Below are positions 24,478 through 32,502 of a DNA stretch of 64,000 bases, piece after piece. The position numbers were made by a program, and so were the translations under genes. The notes beneath the pieces were generated by a model. The model was not told where the DNA came from and made no database searches. It saw nothing but the letters and a program-made list of their open reading frames with translations. The DNA is from Neobacillus rhizosphaerae (lineage in GTDB: Bacteria > Bacillota > Bacilli > Bacillales > Cytobacillaceae), in assembly GCF_937468385.1 (NCBI RefSeq), contig NZ_CALBWS010000006.1:62001-126000 (forward strand). Direction: 5' to 3'. The stretch's first letter is position 1. Each line of letters begins with the position of its first letter.

Positions 24478-25406
24478 TTCACCTCTATTCCATCAATAAT
24501 TGAATTGTGTAAGACACCGAGATGCTCAATTTCCAACTCAACATGATCACCTGGTAATAACCAGCGGTGTACATCAAGGCCAAGCTCGAGAATACATCCT
24601 GTCCCGACTGTCCCAGAACCAATAATCTCTCCAGGATAGAGGGTAACATCTGAAGATGCCCGTTCAATCATTTCCCCAAAGGAATAAAAAAGATCCTTCA
24701 TATTTCCTGCTGAAAGTAATTGACCGTTTACACGTGCTTTCATTGTGAGATTGAAGCCCTTTCCTAATTTCAAAGGCTCCAGCTCATCTTTGGTAACAAT
24801 CCATGGACCAATAGAGGTTGAAAAGTCCTTTCCCTTCGCCGGACCAAGACCCACCTTCATTTCCTTCCGCTGTAGGTCTCGTGCACTCCAATCGTTCAAT
24901 ATACAATAGCCAAAAATATACTCATCTGCTGCTTTAGCTGGTATATTTCTCCCTTCTTTGCCAATAATACAAGCAATTTCGAGTTCGTAATCAAGCCAGT
25001 CAGCTCCAAGAGGCTTCGCAATTTCTTCTCCAGGTCCCTTTATTGCAAGATGATTGGAAAAATAAAATACTGGTATTTCATACCATTCTGGAACCATTTC
25101 AAGACCACGGTTTTCCCTTGCCGTTTTCACATGCTGCTCAAAGGCATAAAAGTCACGAAAGCTTTTTGGCCTAGGAAGAGGTGCCAATAATCGGATTTCA
25201 CTCAAAGGGTAAATTCCTTTTTGATTGTTTAATAAAGACAATAATGCTGCTTTTTTTAAATTTGCTTCACTGTTTTCGAGGAAAACTACAAGATTATCAG
25301 GTAACTCCCCACCAGTTACTTCATACATATCAACTGCATGCTCTTGGTCCAACAGAAAACCGGCCCTAATTGTCCCATCTTTTTTTTCAAAGGTTACAAA
25401 TTTCAT
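24474..25406 (-). CDS. Fumarylacetoacetate hydrolase family protein
   Basis: 310 residues. The FAH fold occupies about residues 70-305. Visible metal-site region LDYELEIACIIGKEGRNIPA and substrate region NDWSARDLQRKEMKVGLGPAKGKDFSTSIGPW, then GEIIGSGTVGTGCILELGL. In this operon it most likely hydrolyses fumaryl- or maleylacetoacetate to acetoacetate, completing tyrosine breakdown. GGTGA precedes the ATG; 4 bases separate it from the flavin reductase. Confidence 0.88.
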   Translation of the reverse strand: MKFVTFEKKDGTIRAGFLLDQEHAVDMYEVTGGELPDNLVVFLENSEANLKKAALLSLLNNQKGIYPLSEIRLLAPLPRPKSFRDFYAFEQHVKTARENRGLEMVPEWYEIPVFYFSNHLAIKGPGEEIAKPLGADWLDYELEIACIIGKEGRNIPAKAADEYIFGYCILNDWSARDLQRKEMKVGLGPAKGKDFSTSIGPWIVTKDELEPLKLGKGFNLTMKARVNGQLLSAGNMKDLFYSFGEMIERASSDVTLYPGEIIGSGTVGTGCILELGLDVHRWLLPGDHVELEIEHLGVLHNSIIDGIEVK

Positions 25407-25410
25407 CTGG

Positions 25411-26031
25411 TCACCTTTTTTCCTTTTTTCGAATCAGTTCAAACGTTTTTGCTAATGGGTCAGTGAAAACATTCCCCGCCATTCTTCCTACCGGCTTTAA
25501 TTTTGCTGTTTCTATTCGTCCTTTATTATAAAGCTCACCGTTTACATGGATGTGAACCACCTTGCCAATTACTAGACTGCCTGCTCCAGGCTTATCGCCA
25601 AAATGAAGCACCTGATAGAGCTCACATTCTAAATGAATATGTGATTCCTTAATCCGCGGTACAGCCACCTTCATACTGGGTTCCTTGGTAAAACCTACTT
25701 CTTCTATTTCATCGATGTCAGCAGCAAATTCAATCGCACAATCATTCATTTGCTGAGCCATTCCTTCACTGACAATATTAATAACAAATTGGTCTGTCTT
25801 TTCAATATTGACTAGTGTATCTTTTTTAGCACCATCCGTTCCCCGTCTCATTGGTGAAAAACAGATGAGCATCGGGTCCGCACCTATCGCAGTAAAGAAA
25901 CTAAATGGCGCAGCATTAGCAATGCCATTCTCATCCATTGTTGACACGAAGGCAATCGGACGAGGCAAAATCGATCCAACTAAAAGTTTGTATGCTTCTC
26001 TCCATTCAAGTTTTTCCGGTGAGATTTCCAT
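25411..26031 (-). CDS. Flavin reductase / FMN-binding split-barrel protein
   Basis: 206 residues of the DIM6/NTAB flavin-reductase-like family: LVGSILPRPIAFVSTMDENGIANAAPFSFFTAIGADPMLICFSP is the FMN-binding N-terminal region, with HFGDKPGAGSLVIGKVVHIH further on. Such proteins often accompany aromatic catabolic operons, supplying reduced flavin or oxidising an intermediate; the exact role here is not known. Located between hppD and FAH. Confidence 0.83.
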   Translation of the reverse strand: MEISPEKLEWREAYKLLVGSILPRPIAFVSTMDENGIANAAPFSFFTAIGADPMLICFSPMRRGTDGAKKDTLVNIEKTDQFVINIVSEGMAQQMNDCAIEFAADIDEIEEVGFTKEPSMKVAVPRIKESHIHLECELYQVLHFGDKPGAGSLVIGKVVHIHVNGELYNKGRIETAKLKPVGRMAGNVFTDPLAKTFELIRKKEKR

Positions 26032-26133
26032 TCCTTCACCACTCTTTCAGTTTGAAAAAAGGGAGAAATCATTCTCCCTTAATCCCACCTTATGATAGAT
26101 TTACCCTTTAAATCTAGCTTCTTTGTTTAGTTA

Positions 26134-27249
26134 TTAAAGATTTCCTCGTTTTTCCTGTTCCCGCTCAATTGACTCAAACAATGCCTTAAAGTTTCCTTCA
26201 CCAAAACCACGAGCCCCTTTTCGTTGAATGATTTCAACAAATAAAGTGGGACGATCAACGATTGGCTTTGTGAAAATTTGCAGTAAATAACCCTCATCAT
26301 CACGGTCAACCAAGATATTTAGTTCGCGAAGCTTTTCAATTTCTTCATCAATTTTTCCAATCCGTTCACCTAATGAGTCATAATAGGTTCCAGGTGTCTT
26401 GAGGAATTCCACCCCGTTCTTTTTCAATGTGGTTACCGTAGACACAATATCTTCTGTCAAAATCGCTAAATGCTGCACACCCGGTCCATTATAGAATTCT
26501 AGGTATTCCTGGATTTGCGATTTGCGTTTCCCCTCTGCCGGTTCATTGATTGGGAACTTGATCCGCCCGCCATTGTGCATGACCTTTGACATCAAAGCCG
26601 AATATTCTGTCGTAATATCTTTGTCAGAGAAATGCTTCATTTCCTTAAAGCCCATGACCTTTGCGTAATATTCCACCCACTCTTCCATACGCTCGACATT
26701 TCCGACCACATGGTCAACCCCAATCAAACCGGCATCCTCAATTGGTAAATAGACTGTGTAGGGCTCATACCCAGGTAAAAACTCCCCTTGATAATTTTTT
26801 CGCTCGATTAATGAATGAATCGTGTCCCCATATGTACCGAGAACAGCCTTTTTTACGATTCCCTTTTCATCCCTCATTTCAAAAGGGGCTACATGGACGA
26901 TTGCTCCCCTACTAACAGCCTCTTCAAATGCTTTGTCCACATCATCGACCAACAACGCTACGTCCTTTACACCATCACCGTGTTTCTTCACAAACTGGGC
27001 AACTCTACTTCCTTCGGTATAGGAGCCTGTAATGACAAGACGAATATTCCGCTGCTTGAGTACATAAGAGACCGTTTCACGATTCCCTGTTTCAAGACCA
27101 GAATAAGCAACTGGTTTAAACCCAAAGGCTGTGCAAAAATAATGACAAGCTTGCTTGGCATTGCCTGAATAAATCTCAATATAATCTACATCTCTAACAG
27201 GGAAAAAATCATCCACAAGCTGATCAGCTCTGACTCGTTTTTCAATCAT
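26134..27249 (-). CDS. hppD: 4-hydroxyphenylpyruvate dioxygenase
   Basis: 371 residues, two vicinal-oxygen-chelate domains. Converts 4-hydroxyphenylpyruvate to homogentisate with non-heme iron. Iron ligands sit in GLIGVDHVVGNV, GVQHLAILTEDIV and LFVEIIQRKGARGFGEGNFK; the last is the family's C-terminal signature. GGAGG lies 9 bases before the ATG. First gene of the tyrosine/homogentisate operon hppD-flavin reductase-FAH-hmgA. The 250-base gap upstream holds a small CTCTTG/CAAGAG dyad (27310-27327) and the ABC transporter's terminator; no known riboswitch is visible. Confidence 0.93.
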   Translation of the reverse strand: MIEKRVRADQLVDDFFPVRDVDYIEIYSGNAKQACHYFCTAFGFKPVAYSGLETGNRETVSYVLKQRNIRLVITGSYTEGSRVAQFVKKHGDGVKDVALLVDDVDKAFEEAVSRGAIVHVAPFEMRDEKGIVKKAVLGTYGDTIHSLIERKNYQGEFLPGYEPYTVYLPIEDAGLIGVDHVVGNVERMEEWVEYYAKVMGFKEMKHFSDKDITTEYSALMSKVMHNGGRIKFPINEPAEGKRKSQIQEYLEFYNGPGVQHLAILTEDIVSTVTTLKKNGVEFLKTPGTYYDSLGERIGKIDEEIEKLRELNILVDRDDEGYLLQIFTKPIVDRPTLFVEIIQRKGARGFGEGNFKALFESIEREQEKRGNL

Positions 27250-27402
27250 TTAAAAGCCTCCATTCACAATAAAATATAACAATATTCTGAATTGATTTTA
27301 AACGAAGGCCTCTTGTCCTCTCAAGAGTAGGAGGTAAAGCAATAACGCTTTTAGGTACTAAAGAAATACTCTCCCATCATAGTATTTTATATGGTAAACA
27401 TA

Positions 27403-27433
27403 AAAAGAAACATGCCTTGTAAAAGGATGTTTC
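27403..27433 (-). terminator. Terminator of the ABC importer operon
   Basis: GAAACATGCCTTG/AAGGATGTTTC-type stem (one mismatch), followed leftward by CTTTTTATG. Confidence 0.75.
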
Positions 27434-27500
27434 CATTGTGAGTATATAAAATATGTTGCTACAAAAATATTCCAATCATTATGGCGCTTTAAAAAATTTT

Positions 27501-28295
27501 TCAAGTAAGCATCGCCCGATCATTAGCCATTTGAATACCACGGATTCGTTTAAATTCTTCTAATAAACGTTCAATCGTAAGCTGCTGCTTATTTTCCTCA
27601 TCGACTTCTAAAATGATTTGACCTTTATCCATCATAATTAATCGATTACCTAGGTCAATGGCTTGCTGCATATTATGGGTAACCATTAATGTTGTAAGGT
27701 TGTATCTATTTACAATTTCCTTCGTTAAGTTCGTAATCAACTCAGCCCTTGAAGGATCTAGTGCAGCTGTATGTTCATCAAGCAGTAGAATGGAAGGTTC
27801 CGTGAATGTGGCCATTAATAAGGAAAGGGCTTGACGTTCCCCACCGGATAACAAGCCAACCTTTGCACGAAGCCGGTTTTCGAGGCCGAGGTGCAAGGAT
27901 TCAAGTACCTCTCGGAAATAATCGCGTCTTTTTTTCGTGACACCCCGACGAAGGGCTCTCGTTTTATTCCTTGAATAGGCCATCGCAAGATTTTCTTCAA
28001 TCGTCATACTTGGGGCTGTTCCGGCCATTGGGTCCTGGAAGACGCGGCCTATCATTTTTGATCGGCTAAATTCAAGAGAATTGGTTACATTTACTCCTCC
28101 AATATGAACTTCTCCTAAATCTGGAATCAAAACTCCCGCAATGATATTCATTAATGTCGATTTACCAGCCCCGTTACTACCAATAATCGTGACGAAATCT
28201 CCAGGCTTAAGGGATAGATTCACATGATCTATGGCGATTTTTTCATCAGGTGTTCCTTCATTAAAAATCTTATGAATCTGATTTAAGTGCAGCAT
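27501..28295 (-). CDS. ABC importer ATP-binding protein, TrpZ-like
   Basis: 264 residues. Walker A GSNGAGKS, Q-loop in GRVFQDPMAG, signature LLSGGERQALSLL, Walker B SILLLDEHTAALDP and H-loop VTHNMQQA are all intact. The DEHTAALDP form is usual for the importer family that includes Trp/Tyr transporters. It overlaps the permease gene by 26 bases and has GGGGGAC in front of its ATG. Energises uptake with the permease and lipoprotein encoded upstream. Confidence 0.9.
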   Translation of the reverse strand: MLHLNQIHKIFNEGTPDEKIAIDHVNLSLKPGDFVTIIGSNGAGKSTLMNIIAGVLIPDLGEVHIGGVNVTNSLEFSRSKMIGRVFQDPMAGTAPSMTIEENLAMAYSRNKTRALRRGVTKKRRDYFREVLESLHLGLENRLRAKVGLLSGGERQALSLLMATFTEPSILLLDEHTAALDPSRAELITNLTKEIVNRYNLTTLMVTHNMQQAIDLGNRLIMMDKGQIILEVDEENKQQLTIERLLEEFKRIRGIQMANDRAMLT

Positions 28296-29301
28296 GATTG
28301 TCCCCCTTTGCGGTGGCGGTAGCTTGGATGGCGGGTAGCTTTTCTACTTTTCTCCGTGCTTTTCGCTTGTTCTCTTTTGATCGATCGATTATTTTCGGTG
28401 TTGTCAGTGCAATAATGACAATAATAGCCGTAATCAACTTCATATCGCCTGGTTCTAAGAAGTCAATCCTTAAGGCCATTGAAACGACAATTCGATAAAT
28501 AATTGAGCCGCCAATTATAGCAAGGGTTGTTCTTGCGATAGTTTTTGTTCCAAAAAGGGCCTCACCAATGATGACCGAAGCTAAGCCAATAATGATCATC
28601 CCGATTCCCATACCAACGTCAGCGAATCCGCCTTGCTGGGCAATGAGTGCACCAGAGAAAGCTACCAAGGCATTGGAAAGCCCAAGTCCGAGAATGACAA
28701 GTAGGTTGGTATTTGCCGAAAGGCTGCGAATCATTCGCTTATTGTCTCCTGTCGCTCTGATGGCTAAACCAATTTCGGTTTGTAGAAACAGATCGGTTAA
28801 GAACTTGATAAGAAAGGTAACAACAATCATAAAAATGAGTATTCCCCATGTTTCCGGAAGATTATCACCAAGACCAACCGTTGAAAGCATGTTATTGAAA
28901 AATGAATCAATTCCTGTTTTTTCAAAAAAGTCACTAATGTTTGTAAATGCTGTTTCCGTATTTAATAGGGGAATATTTGAACGGCCCATGATCCTTAAAT
29001 TTATTGAATAGAGTGCTATCATCATTAAGATTCCGGAGAGCAAGTTATTAATTTTTCCAAACGTATGAAGCAGCCCTGTTAAGCATCCTGCGGCAAAACC
29101 GGCAAATATGGCCAAGATTGTTGCCAAAAATGGGTTTACCCCCGCCGATATCATTATCGCCGAAATGGCTGCCCCAGTTACAAAACTCCCATCTACCGTT
29201 AAATCTGGGAAATCCAGAATACGAAAGGAAAGATAGACTCCTAGCGCCATAATTGCATAGATGATTCCTGCTTCAAATGATCCAAATATGGCTGTAAACA
29301 T
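28270..29301 (-). CDS. ABC importer permease, TrpY-like (LivH/RbsC fold)
   Basis: 343 residues, about nine transmembrane segments. FRILDFPDLTVDGSFVTGAAISA near the N-terminus and the glycine-rich LGLGLSNALVAFSGALIAQQGGFADVGMGIGMIIIGLASVIIGE segment are characteristic of the BPD_transp_2 permeases that work with ABC_sub_bind-type lipoproteins. Start at ATG 29301 with AAAGG 9 bases upstream; an ATG at 29310 abuts that site. Confidence 0.88.
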   Translation of the reverse strand: MFTAIFGSFEAGIIYAIMALGVYLSFRILDFPDLTVDGSFVTGAAISAIMISAGVNPFLATILAIFAGFAAGCLTGLLHTFGKINNLLSGILMMIALYSINLRIMGRSNIPLLNTETAFTNISDFFEKTGIDSFFNNMLSTVGLGDNLPETWGILIFMIVVTFLIKFLTDLFLQTEIGLAIRATGDNKRMIRSLSANTNLLVILGLGLSNALVAFSGALIAQQGGFADVGMGIGMIIIGLASVIIGEALFGTKTIARTTLAIIGGSIIYRIVVSMALRIDFLEPGDMKLITAIIVIIALTTPKIIDRSKENKRKARRKVEKLPAIQATATAKGDNHAALKSDS

Positions 29302-29426
29302 TGAGATCATCCTTTCTTTAAGCCTTTAGTTCAAGTCAGAAATGCCATCAGCTCATATTGCATTCTTATGTAAGAATCAAGGAGTTAACCCATGGAAGGG
29401 TCTCCTCCTCGAAAAAATAGCATTAA

Positions 29427-30425
29427 TTATTTTCCTTCATAAAACTCGCCAAGCTTACTCCATTCCTCTTTCACCGTTAAGCCTTGTGCTTTGGCAGCAG
29501 CTTTATTTATGACTAGTTTTAAACTGCTTGGGAGTTCAACTGGAATTTCCGATGCTTTCTTCTTCCCAGTTAAAATGTCCGCAGCCATTAAACCAGATTG
29601 ATAACCGAGGTCAAAATAGCTAAACCCACTTGCTGCTACAGCACCTTTTTTCATGGAATCAAGCTCGCCTACAAATAAGGGAATTTTTTTGCTGTTTGCA
29701 ACGGCAATAACGGAATCAAGCGCAGTGACAACCGTATTATCAGTTGGAATGTAGATAGCATCAACACGTCCGACTAATGACTCAGCAGCCTGCTTCACTT
29801 CTGATGTATTGGCAATAGAAACTTCTACAAGTTTGGCCCCTTTCTCTTCCACTAGTTTTTTTACTTCTTTTACTTGGACTTCAGAATTCTGTTCCCCTGA
29901 GTTATAGATAACACCAATATTTTTTGCTTTTATTTCATCCGTAATAAAGTTAATGGTTTTTTTGGTTGCTTCTGGATGGTTGTCAGTTGTTCCAGTAATA
30001 TTTTTTCCAGGTTTGTCAAAAGCTTTTACTAAGCCTGCAACAACTGGGTCTGTCACCGATGTAAAGATAATCGGAATATTCTTTGTAGCATTTAATGCAG
30101 CTACCGCACTTGGGGTGGCATTGGCAAAAATCAGGTCTACTTTGTCACCAACAAAGTTATTGGCAATTACTTGTGGATTATTCGGATCTGCTTGTGCATT
30201 TTGCTCATCATACTTTACCTTAATTCCTTTATCTGCCAAAGCCTTCTTAAAGCCCTCTGAAGCGGCATCTAAAGAGGGGTGCGGAGCATACTGGGTAATC
30301 CCCACTTTGAACTCCTTATCCGTTCCTCCCTTTTCTGAACCTCCTGATGTTTCTTTACTTCCACATCCAGCAAGCAGCAACATTCCTGCCAAAGCTACTG
30401 AAAGTGCTTGGAGCCTTCTCTTCAT
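29427..30425 (-). CDS. ABC importer substrate-binding lipoprotein, TrpX-like
   Basis: 332 residues. Lipoprotein signal with lipobox LLAGC (Cys21), then a two-lobed ABC_sub_bind domain (KVGITQYAPHPSLDAASEGFKKAL, FANATPSAVAALNATKNIPIIFTSVTDPVVAGLV, YIPTDNTVV, DLGYQSGLMAADIL). This family includes TrpX of Firmicutes, which binds tryptophan or tyrosine. Adjacency to the tyrosine-degradation operon makes an aromatic amino acid the likely ligand (inference). GGGGGAAA precedes the ATG. No T-box sequence is visible in its leader. Confidence 0.88.
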   Translation of the reverse strand: MKRRLQALSVALAGMLLLAGCGSKETSGGSEKGGTDKEFKVGITQYAPHPSLDAASEGFKKALADKGIKVKYDEQNAQADPNNPQVIANNFVGDKVDLIFANATPSAVAALNATKNIPIIFTSVTDPVVAGLVKAFDKPGKNITGTTDNHPEATKKTINFITDEIKAKNIGVIYNSGEQNSEVQVKEVKKLVEEKGAKLVEVSIANTSEVKQAAESLVGRVDAIYIPTDNTVVTALDSVIAVANSKKIPLFVGELDSMKKGAVAASGFSYFDLGYQSGLMAADILTGKKKASEIPVELPSSLKLVINKAAAKAQGLTVKEEWSKLGEFYEGK

Positions 30426-30603
30426 AATAATTTCCCCCTTAACATTTTTAATAACTTTAAATTTTCCAAAAATTAAATATATTAAAAGTTATTCTAGTAT
30501 TTTTATGCATTAAAAGCAATAGAAATCGCAAAAATATTTTTTCGCTTTAAAGCGACATAATATGTGATAATCAATCCATCTCGGTTGTCCCCCCTTCTTC
30601 TTT

Positions 30604-30650
30604 AGAAAAGCGCAAGGCGCCCGCCTATCGGCGCCTGGAGCTGGACATTT
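30604..30650. repeat. Dispersed extragenic palindromic repeat, short copy
   Basis: GC-rich element in AT-rich DNA: AAGCGCAAGGCGCCCGCC followed by TATCGGCGCCTGGAGCTGGA. It shares its start and the end GGAGCTGGA with the longer copy at 57319-57472 and resembles repeat families scattered between Bacillus genes. Confidence 0.65.
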
Positions 30651-30693
30651 CTCGAAGTTCAAAGTTATAAATTCTTATATTATAAAGAAAAAA

Positions 30694-30714
30694 GCCTTCT
30701 AGCTAGTAGAAGGC
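30694..30714 (-). terminator. Terminator of the 42-residue gene
   Basis: GCCTTCT/AGAAGGC stem followed leftward by TTTTTTC, 50 bases after the small gene's stop. Confidence 0.8.
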
Positions 30715-30763
30715 ATTTATGGTTGTATATTAAATTATGAATGGAGTAACAAAAATATGTATT

Positions 30764-30892
30764 TTACCAATCACGGGTGTTCTCGAGTAATTGGTCAATC
30801 TCAACATTCTTCATCTTTTGGCTATTTTTCTCAGATGTTAGATTTGTCGTTGCTTCTAATAATTTGTCGATATCAATTAATCCGGTACCCAT
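30764..30892 (-). CDS. Small acidic protein with internal repeat, 42 residues
   Basis: ATG 30890-30892 is preceded by TTGGAGG (about 7 bases away), and a good terminator follows at 30694-30714. The product is MGTGLIDIDKLLEATTNLTS... ending VEIDQLLENTRDW. The segments DIDKLLEAT and VEIDQLLENT repeat each other about 25 residues apart, suggesting two copies of one short helix motif. I do not recognise the family. It is a free-standing gene between the importer and the antiporter. Confidence 0.65.
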   Translation of the reverse strand: MGTGLIDIDKLLEATTNLTSEKNSQKMKNVEIDQLLENTRDW

Positions 30893-31035
30893 TTCTAACC
30901 TCCAAAATTTATAGTTATCTTTCGCTTTATCAAACAGTTCGGAGGGTTAATATAATTTATAGGGGTACTACTTTATGAGATTTAACCTTGGTAAAAAATG
31001 TAGGGAAACAACAGTAAAAAAACTGCTTCAAAACG

Positions 31036-31068
31036 CATTACATCCAGCCTTCATAATAGGCTGGATGT
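31036..31068 (-). terminator. Hairpin after the antiporter gene
   Basis: ACATCCAGCC/GGCTGGATGT perfect stem 10 bases after the stop. The leftward U-tract is poor (AATGCGTTTTG), so termination may be weak. Confidence 0.55.
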
Positions 31069-31077
31069 CTCTTTGAT

Positions 31078-32238
31078 TTATGCGATGCTTTTTATTTCTT
31101 TTTGGTTACTCCCTTGTTTAAAAATGTATTTCATCATTGGCGGAGTAACAAGCGTGGTTACAAGGACGACGATTACTAGAATTGAAAATAGTTCTTGGCT
31201 GATTAATTTTGACTCTAATCCTATCGTGGCAATAATTAAAGCAACCTCCCCACGGGAAACCATGGCTGCTCCAATTCCTAATGAACTTCTCCATGAAAAC
31301 CGAGCCATTTTTGCACCAGCTGCTGCACCAATTAATTTCGTTAAGATTGCTAGAATACTAAGCCCAACAATAAGGCCTAAATGCTGTGAAATACCTGTAA
31401 AACTTGCTTTCAAGCCGATAGTGGTAAAGAAAACAGGCACGAAAATTGAATAGCCAATTGTTTCTACCTTTTCAAATATTTCATGCTTATATTCCGTTAA
31501 ACTTATTGCAACTCCGGCAATATAGGCTCCTATAATCGCAGCAATTCCAGTTAATTCAGCCACATATGCATAAAGAAAACAGATAATTAAGCCGCCTGAA
31601 AGGATTGATTCTGTCACCATTAATGGGGCAAACTTTTTTAAAATCCAAGGGACAATTTTCCAAGATACTAAAATAGCACCTCCGAAGAAGAGTATTTTTT
31701 TAATAATCATCATACTTAAATTTACTTCTCCACCAGCCATACTCATTAAAAATGCTAAAAATATGATAACGAGGACATCATCAATGACAGCGGCACCTAA
31801 AATCGTTGCTCCTTCTTTAGATTGCATTTTATTAAGTTCTTTAAGCGCTTGAACAGAGATACTTACACTGGTCGCAGAAAGCAATAAGCCTAAAAAGATA
31901 GCTTCAAATGTGGACATATTCATGATAATTCCTGTCAGATAGCCTACAAGTAGTGGCACAATAATTCCACTTACCCCCACTAGTGTAGATGCTTTCCCAG
32001 ATCGCTTAAATTCATCTAAATCAGTTTCCATCCCAGCAATAAACATTAACAAAATGACACCTATTTGACTTAGCTCATCCAATGTTTTCGATTCTGAAAC
32101 GAGCCCTAGAACCGCAGGTCCTAAAATAATTCCTACAAGCAATTTTCCTAGAACCGAGGGCTGTCCTAACTTTACACTAATATCGCCTGCAATTTTAGAG
32201 GCAAGTAAAATAATCATCAACTCAAAAATTAATTCCAT
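31078..32238 (-). CDS. CPA2-family monovalent cation/proton antiporter
   Basis: 386 residues, about 12 transmembrane segments. Cation/proton antiporter-2 features: LGQPSVLGKLLVGIILGP, LLMFIAGMETDLDEF, and the ion-binding Asp pair in GAAVIDDVLVI (near residue 150). GAAMVSRGEVALII near residue 340 is also typical. No RCK/TrkA-N regulatory domain follows, so it is a bare transporter like NapA/KefB membrane domains. Likely Na+ or K+ extrusion in exchange for protons. The leader contains two tandem terminator-like hairpins. Confidence 0.88.
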   Translation of the reverse strand: MELIFELMIILLASKIAGDISVKLGQPSVLGKLLVGIILGPAVLGLVSESKTLDELSQIGVILLMFIAGMETDLDEFKRSGKASTLVGVSGIIVPLLVGYLTGIIMNMSTFEAIFLGLLLSATSVSISVQALKELNKMQSKEGATILGAAVIDDVLVIIFLAFLMSMAGGEVNLSMMIIKKILFFGGAILVSWKIVPWILKKFAPLMVTESILSGGLIICFLYAYVAELTGIAAIIGAYIAGVAISLTEYKHEIFEKVETIGYSIFVPVFFTTIGLKASFTGISQHLGLIVGLSILAILTKLIGAAAGAKMARFSWRSSLGIGAAMVSRGEVALIIATIGLESKLISQELFSILVIVVLVTTLVTPPMMKYIFKQGSNQKEIKSIA

Positions 32239-32267
32239 CGAATCACCTTTCTTTTTCTGAAAAATAA

Positions 32268-32361
32268 AAAGAGCCTGTCTTAATAATGACAGACTCTTTC
32301 CTGAAAAATAGAAAAAGGCCTGTCAAACCAATGGACATAATTATCCCTTGGTGACAGGCTC
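32268..32361 (-). promoter_or_regulatory. Two tandem terminator-like hairpins in the antiporter leader
   Basis: In transcript order: GCCTGTCACCAA pairs with TTGGTTTGACAGGC and is followed by CTTTTT. About 25 bases later AAAGAGTCTGTC pairs with GACAGGCTCTTT and is followed by TTTATTTTT. Both share GCCTGTC/GACAGG elements, so alternative pairing between them is possible. They lie between the promoter at 32395-32423 and the antiporter ATG. Confidence 0.55.
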
Positions 32362-32394
32362 CTCCAAATAACAGCAATCATTTAATTAATACTA

Positions 32395-32423
32395 GTATAA
32401 CAGAATAAATGATATTTATCAAT
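32395..32423 (-). promoter_or_regulatory. Sigma-A promoter of the antiporter gene
   Basis: On the minus strand TTGATA and TATACT are separated by 17 bases. Transcription would start about 150 bases before the antiporter ATG and read through both terminator-like hairpins. Confidence 0.6.
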
Positions 32424-32502
32424 TAGCCCTTAGACATTGTTTATTTTTCCAAAAATAAGCAGGCAGGCAAAATACATTTCCGATTAAATGGTAGTATGAA
32501 AT

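Noticed and set aside
28568..29011. 147-codon plus-strand ORF
   Set aside because: Antisense shadow of the ABC permease gene, with composition mirroring membrane codons.
27250..30760. Trp/Tyr T-box leader in front of the importer or hppD
   Set aside because: No GGTGG-type T-box sequence, antiterminator or specifier stem could be found on the minus strand of 30426-30750 or 27250-27500.
31073..31453. 126-codon ORF on the plus strand
   Set aside because: It lies entirely antisense within the antiporter gene and has no ribosome binding site.
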